Source of the DNA: Dictyophora rubrovolvata
Taxonomy: Eukaryota > Basidiomycota > Agaricomycetes > Phallales > Phallaceae
NCBI GenBank assembly: GCA_029959195.1
Contig: CP114119.1
Span: forward strand, 1,426,001 to 1,490,000
Length of the DNA stretch: 64,000 nucleotides
Direction: 5' to 3'
Under the pieces are notes generated by a model, which was not told the DNA's origin, did no database searches, and saw nothing but the letters and a program-made list of their open reading frames with translations. Below, piece after piece: positions 21,823-33,837 of the stretch; position 1 is the stretch's first letter; every line of letters starts with the position of its first letter. The position numbers and the translations under genes are program-made.

Positions 21823-23349
21823 CTATGCATGTATGCTGAGGACCGATGAAGACTGTTCCGCCGTCAATTGGTTATTACGACTCTGCGCCGCTTTCCCGCG
21901 GAGAACATTGTCGATGAAGAATTCACCGGCCTAGAGTCTTGTCAAAAACTGAGCCAAAGAATAGGGAAGCGAACTAACCTTATAGCTACTCCTGACAAGG
22001 GGTCCGCTCGCTACGTATAAAAATCCCATTCTTTCTGCGACACCACGCCAACGATCAAACTCCCCCGGCGGAACATATCGCACGACCTTCATATGGCGCT
22101 TGGTAGGTCGCATATACTGACCAAAGGTGACGACGTCTACATCGTTCTTTCGCAATTCTGTGATATGATTGTTAGGAGCAAATAACGACGTTAGGAGGAA
22201 CGTCTGACCTTCCAAAGCGTGCATTATCTCATTATCTTCTTCGCCCAGACCCAACATAATGCTTGTCTTAGTAATCCTAACGCCTTCAGACTTGGCATGA
22301 CGAAGAACGGAAAGCGATTGTCTTAGCAAGATCACATTGTCATCCAATCCGGAGGATTAAGCAACAACAAAAAACTAACCCAAAATTAGCCCGTCGGTCA
22401 CGTACAAACGGCGTTAATCGTTCTACAGTTTCGATGTTGTGGGCGTAGACGTCTAAACCAGATCGTGCTACAAGTGATACAGATTCGAGATCCCCGGCAT
22501 AATCGGACGTAAGAGCTTCCACATTTGTCTCAGGCGCTCTTACATCCAAATTAGCGTCCATGTTTTGCCTTCAGGTCAGCCTACCAAACTTACTTTTGCT
22601 TGATTTTGATTATTGTTTCGGCAAAATGAGAGGCACCGCCGTCAGGAAGGTCTAACACTATCAATTAAGTCTTCTGCGAGATAAGTGCAAAGATTACTCG
22701 TACCATCTCTATCTACACTGGTCAAGACTATGTACCCAAGGCCCCATCGTTTAATAGCTTCAGCTGTATTTTCTGGTTCATGAGGATCCAGCGGCGACGG
22801 TGCTCGAGAAGTCTTGACAGAACAAAAGCGACATCCTCTTGTGCATGTATCACCCATCAACTAGTAGAAAGATATGAAGGGAGACAAGAGGAGATTACAG
22901 ATCAAATAAACAAACCATAATGGTTGCAGTTGCTTTGCGTTTGGCAGCTTGATCTCCACTTGAGAGTCCAGTATCTGACCCGCCGCCCCAACATTCACCA
23001 ATGTTTGGGCAACGAGCTTCTTCGCACACAGTGTGAAGCCCCAGACCTCGCAGATCCTTTTTAATCTTGTTAAACGACGACCCGGTAGGTATACTTGTCT
23101 TCAAATAGGACGGTAAACGTGGTCTGTGAAAAATAAAAGATAAAAAGCTATTAATAGTGAGAAATATGCGAGAGAAACTTACTGGGATGTATTTCCCAGA
23201 ACGACAGTATCCTCAACATCTCCTCGAATGAAGTCATCTAGGGTAGGGCCGCTCGATAATACCTTCGTAAAATCACCTTTTGAACTAGTTGCCAATCCGC
23301 GAACTGCGCTGTGGGCGCGAAGTCGTAGTGCTTGTTGGAAGTGATACAT
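21823..23349 (-). CDS. LIP5: Lipoyl synthase, mitochondrial (radical SAM)
   Basis: Lipoyl synthase inserts two sulfurs into octanoyl groups on the E2 and H proteins, making the lipoyl cofactor in mitochondria. Start 23349 gives a basic, aliphatic presequence ([19 protein letters not shown]). Both iron-sulfur sites are intact: the auxiliary cluster [12 protein letters not shown] and the radical-SAM cluster CTRGCRFC. Other blocks: [51 protein letters not shown] and [11 protein letters not shown]. An intron near 21933-21980 joins SSYK to [10 protein letters not shown], so the stop is at 21823, not 21931. About six introns in all. It is divergent from the membrane-protein gene, with 62 bp between start codons. 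Confidence 0.92.
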
Positions 23350-23411
23350 TTATATAAGCGCCACTGCTGACAAATCGCAGGAAGCCTTCCAAGAGTCAAC
23401 TTGACACGAAC

Positions 23412-24060
23412 ATGACAGACTATGTGCAAAATCTGGATGCAAATTCTTTATTAACCTTGGAGACGGTCATTGTGTTTTACTTTTTGCAAGCATTGATAAT
23501 TAACGCGCTGGTGTTATTCAGGCCCTTTCTCTGGTCGTTGCACCATTTATATCCCCTCCTTACAATTTCCCTCTCTTTCTCTTTGGAGTATATACCCAAG
23601 AACGAAGTGAAGTCGGACAGTCAGCGAAGCTTTTTTCGGCCTTATTACTTTGCTCAGTGCTCTTGGATTTCATCTGGCTCATTCAAAATCATCAGCATGG
23701 CTTCGTTAGAGCTCTCTCTATTTTAATTTTGATACTCAAAGTACGCGGAATTCGCTTATTTCTTCGCCACGTGAAAATGTTTAAACACAACAATTACTAC
23801 CCTATCAGATTCCTACCTTCTTTGGTGCTCATCGAGGTGCTAGCCCAATTGGTTTCACGGGCGAAACAGGCGCGTTTTAACTCTTTCTTTTCTTGTTACC
23901 AACCCGCCTTATTCTTGCTATAGTCTGGTCCATGCCCGGAGGTTTCACTACTAATACTCACAGTGGGTATCAGACACTCGACGACGATGTAGAAGCTCGA
24001 CCGCCTCCACCGCCATCCCGTTCCGCCCAGACACCTATTGTTAATCCGCAACAACAGTAG
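23412..24060 (+). CDS. Small membrane protein of unknown function
   Basis: I recognise a fungal membrane-protein pattern but not a named family. The best-supported exon starts after an acceptor near 23520 and reads ALSLVVAPFISPPYNFPLFL, GVYTQERSEVGQSAKLFSAL, LLDFIWLIQNHQHG, ALSILILILK, giving about three hydrophobic helices. After an intron (about 23740-23808) comes a short IPTFF exon. After another intron ending at about 23923 comes the last exon, VWSMPGGFTTNTHSGYQTL, then a Pro-rich acidic tail (RPPPPPSRSAQTP) to the TAG at 24060. The first exon is probably the few codons after ATG 23412 (MTDY), spliced to ALSLVV. Both the start and the IPTFF exon's end are uncertain. The tail probably faces the cytosol. 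Confidence 0.55.
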
Positions 24061-24186
24061 TAGTCAAAATTGTAACGGCATGTATTTGTTGACCCCGTTT
24101 GCTATCGAATAAACGACCAGCTTTTGAAATAACGCTGTCACATCCCATGAAAAGGCAGTGAATGAACATCATGAGCTGTACGGGCA

Positions 24187-27100
24187 CTAGCAAGAAACAA
24201 TGCCATCCAAATCTTTGACCCAGATAGAGCCACTTCTCTTCTCCGGACCATCAGATTTTTCCCACTCGTCAGAAATTTCTTTTGTCGTTGTCAACATCCT
24301 CAATCTAGACGATACAGACACTCACCAAAGCAAGTCCCCGCCACCCATCGTCTCCAAGCTTCAGCGATGCCCTTTTCCAAGTACCGCGTCCATTGTTCAG
24401 TGTCGAATAGAGGCGCGTGTTCTCGGTTCAAGAACAATTCCTTGCGTAGATCAATTAATTCTCCTGTCGGTCCTTTACCTTCCTGACACCAATGGACGCC
24501 CCGAGCATAATATATCGCTCGCTCTTCGTACTCTTGAATGCTACTAACAACCATTTTTTCACCCATGTTAGTTGCCATAGCTATACTCGCCGCTACACGA
24601 GAACACATTTTTGACCTATATTTAGGCCATGTGATGATAGGTGTTCCTGCCCATAAAACACTACTTTGGTCAAATTAAGTTGAAAAACGATACTTCAACT
24701 CACTCCGCGGCAATAGTGTGAGCGTTACACTTGACGAAAATTTAGAAAACACGGGCCTTCACCCATAATCATTTCACGTACCTCCACAGTATCTAATACC
24801 AGATCTGCTATTCGAATGCGCCGTAAATGCTCTTCCTTCGGAACGACATCAGTAAAAAGCAAGCGAGAAGCTATTTCTGAATTTGCCCAGATTGTTGCTG
24901 TTCTTTTTAATTGTTCTTCCCCTGCGGAAGGAAACCGCAGTAACCAAAGGACACTGTCGGGAACTAGTTGCAATATCCTAACCCACACGGCAAAAATAGT
25001 TGGGTCTATCTTTTTCGACATAAATCAAACCATAAGGAACTATCAGAAAGAGCATACCTTGTATAACTGCAAAACATGGTGAACGATCTGCAAAAGCAAA
25101 TGTGTTGGCAAAATGCGACCTACCTGGTTAAAATTGGCGAAAATGAAAGTTCCGCTTCAAAACAAACTTAATCAATCGGTTGCTGATAGAGCATGGCAAG
25201 CATACGATGATAAATCAGGAAAAATTTCCTTTCTCAATCGGGTCCTCGCCATTTCTTCTCCCTTCCATATGCCTTCTGAAGTTAGGTTCCCTGCAGAGTC
25301 GGACTTGGAAGATTGCTTGTGATCGGTAACAAAAAAAGTATGCTAATGGGTGCATTCCAGAGGAAGCCGAATAAACTGAGCAGAAGGAACAAACCGGCAT
25401 ATAAATCATGTGTTCCGTATACATCCACTCATCAGACAAACTCTCTGGATCAAGACCAGTGTCTGCATTAGTTTCTGGCGACAATGATCTTTCACCTAAA
25501 AGACAGAAAAAATGGCTGAAGGTATTTTTAAAACATATAGAAGATTGCATACTGCGCGTACGAGATGCTTCTTCTTGCTCTTTTTGCTTTCGCCAACGCT
25601 CCCACGCACAGGTTTCCGGGGGAGTCGAAATAACATCAGTCACTAGATAATCACACCATCCTGTCGGAAATATAGTCGGCTCAAAAATTATCTATAGCCT
25701 CAGTATGGGAAAGCTCAGCTTACCAGCAGCCAAGGTGCCGGCGAATCCCATCAGCTGCAACTGAACTGGAGCAGGCCGAGCAGCGAAAATATCGTTTCGG
25801 GCTCCTTTGGTATATCCTCCGAGGTTTATTACTGCATATAAGATCAATTTAATCAATAATTTGGGGTGGTGCAGACCCACATATGTGTATGCCGTTCATG
25901 ACAATCCGCTCAATGATACTTTTGGTTGACAAGCTTGAGACATCCCAGAAATGTTGGGATTCGGTCTCAATTTTTCGTCGGTATTCGGAACCATCGGACG
26001 GTGAAGTGGCATAAACATGGATTTCGAATTTACTCCTGTCATGAAATCCGAAAACAGACTGCATCAAGTGCGCCAAAGGATGGTTACTGAAATCGCATAA
26101 ACGCTAGAATAGGCTCGATGATACTTAACAACTTACTTTAAATCACTAGAAACATACCCAATCTTCAATTTATCTCTCAATGGTGCTGGCGGAGGGTACA
26201 CATGTAAAGGTAACCAAGACTGCGTTTGGGTTGTGTACGAAATTCGAAGAGCATTGCGGTGGGATACCAGGCGAATGGCACGCGAAGAAAGAGGATACGT
26301 GAACTAGAGAGGTTTTTTAGCTCAGCGATATAGCCATGGCAATGAAAGTCTTGCCCTACCGTATGGAACGGTAATATTGACGGAACGGGAGGTGGGCCCA
26401 TTGCGGAAATCTTCAAACGTTTATACTTCTGCAATTCGAACTCATGCATGCGCAGAAAAATTGGTATAGCTACAGGATCGTTACCGGTGTACCCTCGTTG
26501 GCCATATACCTCAATATACCACCGTCGTTGCGTTACACGGATGATGAACTCAACAAGTCTGATAATCATACCACCTTCGTTCACTTTTTTCTCTAATCGA
26601 TCGAAGGGGGTGAAAAATCGTTGCAGCATTTTGGTCCATTTTTTCTTCTGTGACCGGCAGAGTGGCCGGCCATAAGCAGTTTCCAGGGTTCCTAACCATT
26701 GCTTTAAGGTGCTATGAGATTGCATAACTCCAACACCATAAGAATATCCTGCCAGTAGCTGCTGGTCGCATATTTTAACGACTTTATTTATCCATCCTTC
26801 TTGTGGAGAATTAGAGGGTCGTCCATGAACATCTAATTGAAGGTCCCCCGAAGTGCCTCCTCGGCCTCGCCAGTCGCAAATCGCTGCTTGTGCGCTAGCT
26901 AATCCGCATATGGCTTCTTGAAAATTTGGATTAGTCTCTAATGCACGTTGATAAAACGTGATCGCTTCATGCGGCCTTCCCTTTGAAGATAGAGAGGGTC
27001 AATATATTTCGAAAAGAATAAGAGAGAAACTGACAAGATCTTTGATAACATTGCCCATATTGGCTAATGCTACGTCAAAATCTGGGTTTAGGTGCAAAAC

Positions 27101-29443
27101 TTGGGCGTAGGTCCTGGGTCAAATGATGAGCCCATTATCGCTAGTGACTTTATCTGGCCTAAAACTACCTGATTGCTTCCTCTATTTGGCCCTGATCTTT
27201 CAGTAGGGACCCGAGATTTGTCAATAAATGGGGATGAGCGCCATCTTGAGCAAGACCTTTTGTATAATAGGCCTTCGCAATGTGCTGTCCACTAACGCTT
27301 TCACCTCCGCTATCTTCCGGTACTACAGACAGCGGAATCGTCGACAAAATAATCCCCATGTTATTGCATATAGCAGGAGAAGGATGAATAGCTACGGCTA
27401 AATAGTAGAAAAGTAGCACCAAGGAAGTGCCGCCTTGAACTACTATACCTTTAGTTGTCAACGATGGTCGATTGGTGTTAGAATCCGACTGAAATATTCT
27501 TGCCAGGCTTAGCAAGATAGTGGACGTCATGCTCTGCGAAGGAGGGGCATCCCAGTGAACTGAAGAAGAGCCGGGATTTTTGACGAGACCAGGAAGATTT
27601 CCTAAATGAGATGGGAAAAGTAGCGAAGGCAGACATGATGCTTGCTCAGGCAGGAGAAGCGTCATTGGAAGACTCCCACCGCCCATCCGGAGTAAAATCT
27701 CGATCAATCTTGGACCAGTGTTACAGACCGCCTGGAGCACGTTGAACTGTGGAACCAGCAGTTCACCATAAGATCTAGAAAGATTTGATATTCCCAGTGC
27801 TCGTGCAATTTCCGATGCCAGATGGTTATCAGAACTTGCACCTGATAAGAGACCCGCCACGCAGACGGCTACGATGACATCGATGGATGTATATGATTGA
27901 GCTGTCCCTGCTGCATCAGAAGGTCGCATAGCGAGATCGAGTCCCTTCAAAAAAAGGGAAACAGCAGCATTGGTAGCCGAGTTGGATTCGTGAGCGAGAA
28001 TTAAATTTCCATGGGTATATAGCAGACTTTGGATTCGATGCTTATGTGAAAGCGGAACGTCAACTAGTAATTCACCATTATCATTAAGAATGTGTGATTC
28101 GACGAATTCACAAACGTGGACTGCATCTTGGAATCGAAGGGAAGAGCCGGGATTACAAAGAACACTCAGCATGTTGTCCTTTGCCACGAGAAATGAAAAG
28201 AGTCAGCTCTGAATGGGCCAGAAAGAGTAGGTGATCGACATACAATTGCATCCCAAAATAATGGGTGTGTTCGGATAGCCTTCCACCACCATGCTTCTGC
28301 TTCCTGCGGTCGGCCCATGCTGAATAAAGCGGTTCCGATGTTAGACATTGCTTCAACCTGTAATGAAATGGGATGTATATGAATCGCCGTGTTATAGCCT
28401 CAGATTTCACTTACGTAGTTTGGATCTAGTTTTAGAATTTCTAGGTTGACCTCTATACACCCATTATAATCTCCGGCCGAGTGAAGCACACAACCCAAGA
28501 GAAGAATAACAGGAATATGAATGGGATGGTATTCCCTGAGAAAACGAAGGATCGGTAATAGTTCCGTAGTGCAGGCATGATTTGCAGAATGCGTGGTTTC
28601 ATTTCCGCAGTGACGAATGGGCATAGGGGATAAGCCAGGAGATACGACGCTAGACAAATTGCAAAAACGATAGGCGTGCGATAGGAGTGCATCTCGCGCA
28701 AAATCACTTGCAAAAACATTGAAAAGAGCCCTAGGAGACGATATACCTTCTCCAGGGTTGAAGACATTCGGGGTCGGAAGTGGAGTTGAAGCAGAAGAGC
28801 CCTGTTGATATGTATATGTAGCAGTACCTCTGACTGCAGGATTATTCCGAGAGGAGAAGGAGGGTATGGGTTGCTCTTTGGATTGTGATTGTGATTGCGA
28901 TTGATTATGGATACTAGTAGTTGATGTCGAGACTCTGGCAGGTTGGGCGGGATTGGGAAATAGGAGGGACGTTGTAAATGAATGATGAGTTGCAGCTGAA
29001 GTATCTGGTGGAATGGAAGTAGAAGAGGGAAATGGAGAGAGAGGAAGACACGTGGTAATAGACTGTTGCCCTGACACAGTGCTGGATACTTGGTTTGAAG
29101 GTAGCGGAAGAGACGTTAAAACGGGATTCAATCTGGGTTGTTCGGTTGGGCCTGAAAAGCCACCAGCACCAGGAATAAGATGGTGGAACCCGGTAGGGCC
29201 AGGATCGAGTGACCAAGCCGGCGCTGAAGTCGTAGGAGACTGTTGATAGCTCACGGTTGAGACTCGGAAGACGTCACTTACAGCAGGCAAACGACTACTC
29301 GAAGCCTCATGGGATGTATTTCCTTCGGAACTCATGCTTTCAAGAGAGGAAGACAGAGATGGATCCAGACGTAGACGCTTAGACTTTCGCTTTGCGACGG
29401 GAGAATAACTGCGACTCCGACGTGAAGGGTGTCCATCAGACAT
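24187..29443 (-). CDS. OGT: TPR-containing GT41 glycosyltransferase (OGT/SPINDLY-like)
   Basis: This is a family-41 glycosyltransferase, the group of animal O-GlcNAc transferase and plant SPINDLY, which sugar-modify Ser/Thr of nucleo-cytoplasmic proteins. The first exon (MSDGHPSRRSRSYSPVAKRK) encodes a ~250-residue disordered leader with basic clusters and a QSQSQSQS run. TPR repeats follow (LLGCVLHSAGDYNGCIEVN; NIGTALFSMGRPQEAEAWWW; LTNLGSLLKDQGQIEEAI). Catalytic blocks: HLMQSVFGFHDRSKFEIHVY, SPSDGSEYR, NLGGYTKGARNDIFAARPAP, a FANFNQ|LYK|IDPTIFAVW junction, VPDSVLWLLRFPSAGEE, VVPKEEHLRRI and SRVAASIA. The LYK codons form a 9-nt exon at 25058-25066. A 47-nt intron joins GTCF to EISDEWEKSDG, ending at 24187. 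Whether it transfers GlcNAc or fucose cannot be told. Confidence 0.87.
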
Positions 29444-29749
29444 ACGGAGTCGAACAAAAACAAATGAGAGAAAATGATAAATTTACCAAACCTTATTTCC
29501 CCGTGAAGCCGAGGCTTTGGTTGGTGAAAATTCCAATTTTTACAGTCATCCGGGACGGTCGTGAATCATGGATGATGATGCAATGTTTCTGAGCTCGAGG
29601 TATGATCACAACATGACGTCATTGACTGCTGACGTCGGCTTTTACCGAGTCCATAAAAATATGTACACGCTTCATAGACTATGAAAACTAGGCCGGAACA
29701 AAGCTCGAGATAACGCTGACTAGCAGATAACGTTTAGGGTGTAAGCACA
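29444..29749. promoter_or_regulatory. OGT-like gene upstream region with CRE-type site
   Basis: This spacer lies between the GT41 start codon and the AP-3 sigma stop, both on the minus strand. It contains a perfect 8-bp palindrome TGACGTCA at 29614-29621, about 170 bp upstream of the GT41 ATG, and a second ACGT core in CTGACGTCGG shortly after. These match bZIP (ATF/CREB) sites. Function is inferred. Confidence 0.45.
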
Positions 29750-30570
29750 TTATCGAGCACCGACGCCTGTAATTCTCTCCGTAAGCCAGCCAAGGGGCGT
29801 TTGCAAAGGTTGGTTTCGCGACCCCGCTACACCACCCAACGATAATGGGTTGGCTGCTGAATGTGATGCCTTTCTGGCCTGAGCCTTATCCTGAACTGCC
29901 AACAGAGAGGGTAGTAGTTAAAACCAGGAAATGGTTAAGAGCAGTTACGCTATGCTGACCTGCAGTTGCAATTTCTTCGACATTCGTATCAAGAACGAGG
30001 CCACCTTGGACGACTTCACTCAGGATGTGATGAACCTGGTTGAAATTGGGACGGAGTGAGTACGTTACCATACCAAAAAAAAAAAAAGATCCTGCTTCTA
30101 CTTCATCGAAATGGAAAACCAAGTCCAATTCGCACACATTCTCAAATGTGCGGTCAAGTGCTTCTACGAAAACCTTTGTAATTTCAGGGTGAGCAAAGGA
30201 AAGGGAGGTGAGGAGGAAAATGAAAACCTGAATGAGATCCAGAATTCCTAACTCGCTCTCGGCGCCATCTACTACAAATACGAAGTAGAGGGTCGCATAG
30301 TTCCGGTATACAACTCTGACTGTTTCTCCATCCTTCCCCAGCATCTCAATAAGGTCTGGGGCGTCTAAGAAATTGCATAGACCTGCAGGACGAGACGATA
30401 TAAGAGAGAATATTTTGCGAAGTAGGTGTTGCGAGGAGACATGCGGGAACGACGTATAAAACTTTGTTAGTCGGGGTAGGCCAGCATTGTTAACTATAAA
30501 AACAAGGTAAGCGATTGAGTACCGTCGATTGAAGGTCTCATACAGTACAAATTAAGACGGAGTGTATCAT
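29750..30570 (-). CDS. APS3: AP-3 complex sigma subunit
   Basis: This is the small subunit of the AP-3 adaptor, which sorts cargo from the Golgi/endosome to the vacuole. Exon 1 is only 22 nt (30549-30570) and gives MIHSVLIF, spliced to NNAGLPRLTKFYTSF. This restores the adaptor small-subunit opening. Later blocks: VVYRNYATLYFVFVVDGAESELGILDLIQ, VFVEALDRTFENVCELDLVFHFDE and VHHILSEVVQGGLVLDTNVEEI. The DLIQ and LDLVFHF residues are the AP-3 rather than AP-1/AP-2 version. A last intron near 29887-29958 joins IATA to VQDKAQARKASHS, and a C-terminal tail runs to the stop at 29750. It is divergent from SWI1, with 190 bp between starts. Confidence 0.92.
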
Positions 30571-30760
30571 CTGCTATACAGCAGCGCGTGCTCTTGCACT
30601 CTTGAGACAACAGTGCAGAAGCGCCCGGCACTGCTTACGTAATAGCTAACATAAGAAGCTTCCCACGCTTTGACTCTGCACGACGCCAACGCTCTCTCGC
30701 CAAAGTTTTCGTGCACGGAGACGAACGTGCTAGTGAATGCTGGTGAATGCTGGTTATAAC

Positions 30761-33646
30761 ATGTCTCTGCTGTGAGTGTGCGGTTTAGCTTGCTGACGAC
30801 TCAATGCTCACTCGAGTGCACGGCAGAGGCCACATCGACGAATCATCACGGACACAATCCGGTTCTACCCCGGCGTATTTCTCGTTGGACCCCACCAGCG
30901 CGGCAAAGCAAATGGCAGCTTTGAATGCAACATCCCAATTAAGACGAACCAGCCAGTCCGGGGGAACTTCGGAAACAATTTTTGGCCCACGTCAAAGCTC
31001 TGCAAGTGTTGCCCCATCAGAATCGTATGTTTTAATTTGCCCCGTCTCTTCCCACTTACTTATCACAACTTCCTCTCCCCGTGTGTATTCTTATTCTTCT
31101 TCCGTAAATCCATGTCAAGTCTCGATTCTCTTGCTCATCAGCAAAGGAATTTTCCAAATCCTGCCCAGGTCGCCCGTTCCCGCCGTGATGAGTTCTACAG
31201 ATTCCTAACTAATGTCATGAATGCGAGGGGCACTCCTCTTCCTCCTTTTGTAACGGGTCTTCCGTCACCCTTCGATCCTATGCAGTCCCGTTGGGGGTCC
31301 CTTGACCCTAGTTCAGAACCCGGTGGATTTAAACTCAATGGCAAAGACATAGATCTTTTCAAACTTTGGCACCTCGTAATGTCTAACGGTGGACACAGTA
31401 AGGTACGCGACTGGGATCTAAAAATAACCCAGACTGACCGCTCTTTTCCTCTCCTTTTTCTTTCAAATTCCCTTCAAAAAAGCTCAACAGGGATAATGGT
31501 TGGACCATGTTATTATCACATCTCGGAATGCCTGAGGAAGCAATGAACGAGGTTCTCGTTCGCTCCCTCGTACAGCATTCAAATGCATTACTCCTCCCTG
31601 TCGAAGAAGCGTATGTCAAGAACATGCAGCAACAAAGAATGGCTCGTCAACAACAACAGCAGCAGTTTCCACAGCCTGAGACAACGCCCTCTGCTGGCCC
31701 GTCCTATTCATCATTGGCTTCTGATCCTGCCAGACAGTCGTCTCAACCTGTTGACCAGGTGAATCATGGTACGACAGGTTGTGTTTTCCTCTCAATATAC
31801 GTGTATTAAACCACAGTCGTAGGAATGGATAGTACTACCCGTTCTGCATCTATTTCTTTTGAGCAACCGTCACAGGTTGCAAATGATCTCATGCGAGAGG
31901 AATCCCTAAATTTTTCCGCATCCACAAATATGGAAAATGAATTGAAACGGAAGTTACAGGAAGAAGAGGCATCCAAGCGTGTTCGGCAAAGAACAGGTGA
32001 AGTTCACCATACAGCCGTTATGTTCTCCTAACCAACATTTTTCTTCTTTTTTCTTTTTTTCACTGTCAGAATCTTTTGAAGAAGCTCATGGTGACAATGG
32101 AATCAACTCAATACCCAATACACATACTGATCCTCACCCCGCCGCACGATCACGACAAACACCTCGTTCACCTGCATCCTCCACCAATCCAAATCACATG
32201 CGACGAAAGATAGAGTACGTCCCTTATAGTAAAGAAATTGATACGTATGGCGGTCGTGATCTCGAGATGATTGAACACGAATGGAATAAACTATCTTTAC
32301 GGCGGTCACAGAGACGGTTCGAGGATTGGGGCACTGTCGATATTGAGGGTCTTTCTCTCTCGCTACGCTCCCGTTTACCCGTCGAAGTGACTTATGCCCT
32401 CACTGTGCTTACCAATCTCTCTATAATGCGTGGGGCCACCGCGGATCAAGGTTTCAACTTACATCAATGCGACGACCTGTTACTGGAGCTCCTTGAGCTT
32501 TTACGTGAGCAGGCTTTCGGTGATCTCGAAGACACGATTGATGTACCAGATCCTATCACGCACCGCGAGCTTGTCGACATCGTTCGTGAACAGGAGTTGG
32601 CTGTTTTCTCTCAATCACCATATAGTAGTCAGAAGAAGTTATATCGTCCGGAATCCAAGCCATGTCGAAGGCAGATCGTATTTTGCATTTTAAACTTGTT
32701 CCGGAATTTCTCTTTCATAGCTGATAATCAACGATTCATGGCCCAAAACCTGGAAGTTCTCAGCCTTCTACTACGTATCTCGTGCTTCTCGACAGCAGAT
32801 CAGCCACCTGCGTCTCCAATACTAACACTTCCGGATTTGATCAAAATACGAAAAGAAGTATTAACTATCGTAGCAAATTTATCACCAAGCATTTTATTAT
32901 CCCCCTACCCGCCACATATCCAGAAAAGACTATTTTCCTTACTGGCTTCATTCATCATGGACCCCTGCGAACTTTGTTCACCAGCTTCTATCGTCGTGCA
33001 AAGCGGTGCTCTCAGTGCCGTGTCGGTGCGGCCTCCGCCAACAGTAGACTTGGCTCTGGATGCGTTTTCCAAGATATCCCAACCAGATCGAAACAGGGAG
33101 GAAATTTGCACAAGGATCAGTGCTTCATGGCTATGGACTCTATTCACTTGTCTAGTGCATCGATTGCCCGTTTCATCCGAGGATTTCGCTATCTCAATGC
33201 GTATGCATGACGTTTGGCTAAGCTACATTGAAAAGGTTGTCATGTCGATCTATTCGCTGTGCTTCCTTGCTCCACCTCAGCTAAAAACTAAAATCAAAAT
33301 GGACCGGACTTTGGGCTTCGTGAAGATCGTACTCCGGATGGTGAAACGGTTTGTCAGCATTCAGCATCCAGATATGCGACAATATTTTATCGTCAGTAGC
33401 AGACGTGCCGTTGAGGCATTGAAGTTGGTTGACGATGAAAAGGATGTCTTTGAGTCACCTCAAAGCACAGGCCCTAACCTTACTTTTGGAATGGGTTTCG
33501 GGGAATCAGATTCCAAACAAATGGAATCGGGCATTGGCCTATTGGCTGGTTTTCAGGATGACGTTGCTTGGACCATCATGCTACAACCACATGTAGACGA
33601 CGTTATGTTTGCTGAGTTGGAAAGTCTCTGCAGGATAGGCCTGTGA
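30761..33646 (+). CDS. SWI1: SWI/SNF subunit SWI1 (ARID domain, ARID1/BAF250-like)
   Basis: SWI1 is the ARID-bearing core subunit of the SWI/SNF chromatin remodeller. Six exons (30761-30771, 30827-31024, 31120-31402, 31483-31768, 31817-31996, 32070-33646) total 844 residues. An 11-nt first exon (MSLL) joins via a GTGAGT donor; starting at Met 30804 instead is possible. The ARID lies at about residues 85-200: SRRDEFYRFLTNVMNARGTPLP, DIDLFKLWHLVMSNGGHSK | LNRDNGWTMLLSHLGMPEEA. A Gln-rich run follows (QQQRMARQQQQQQF). The large last exon carries the C-terminal BAF250-like helical domain, beginning YGGRDLEMIEHEWNKLSLRR and continuing through LPVEVTYALTVLTNLSIMRG. The nuclear role in transcription is well established for the family. 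Confidence 0.9.
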
Positions 33647-33837
33647 GAAGGGTGTTGCTATTTATGACATGTTATCTTCGTCTATTCTATAATGCTAATT
33701 AGTTGAGCCTTTCCCCTGATGTATACTACAATAAGACGTCGTGTAAAAACATGTTTTGATATTTGGTTACATTCGGCCATTGTTGCTTCGCGGAGCTGTA
33801 TGCAACAAGGTTTTAATATGTGACATTTCAGCTACAC

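Noticed and set aside
24200-24547. 115-codon + strand frame
   Set aside because: It is antisense to the conserved C-terminal exons of the GT41 gene.
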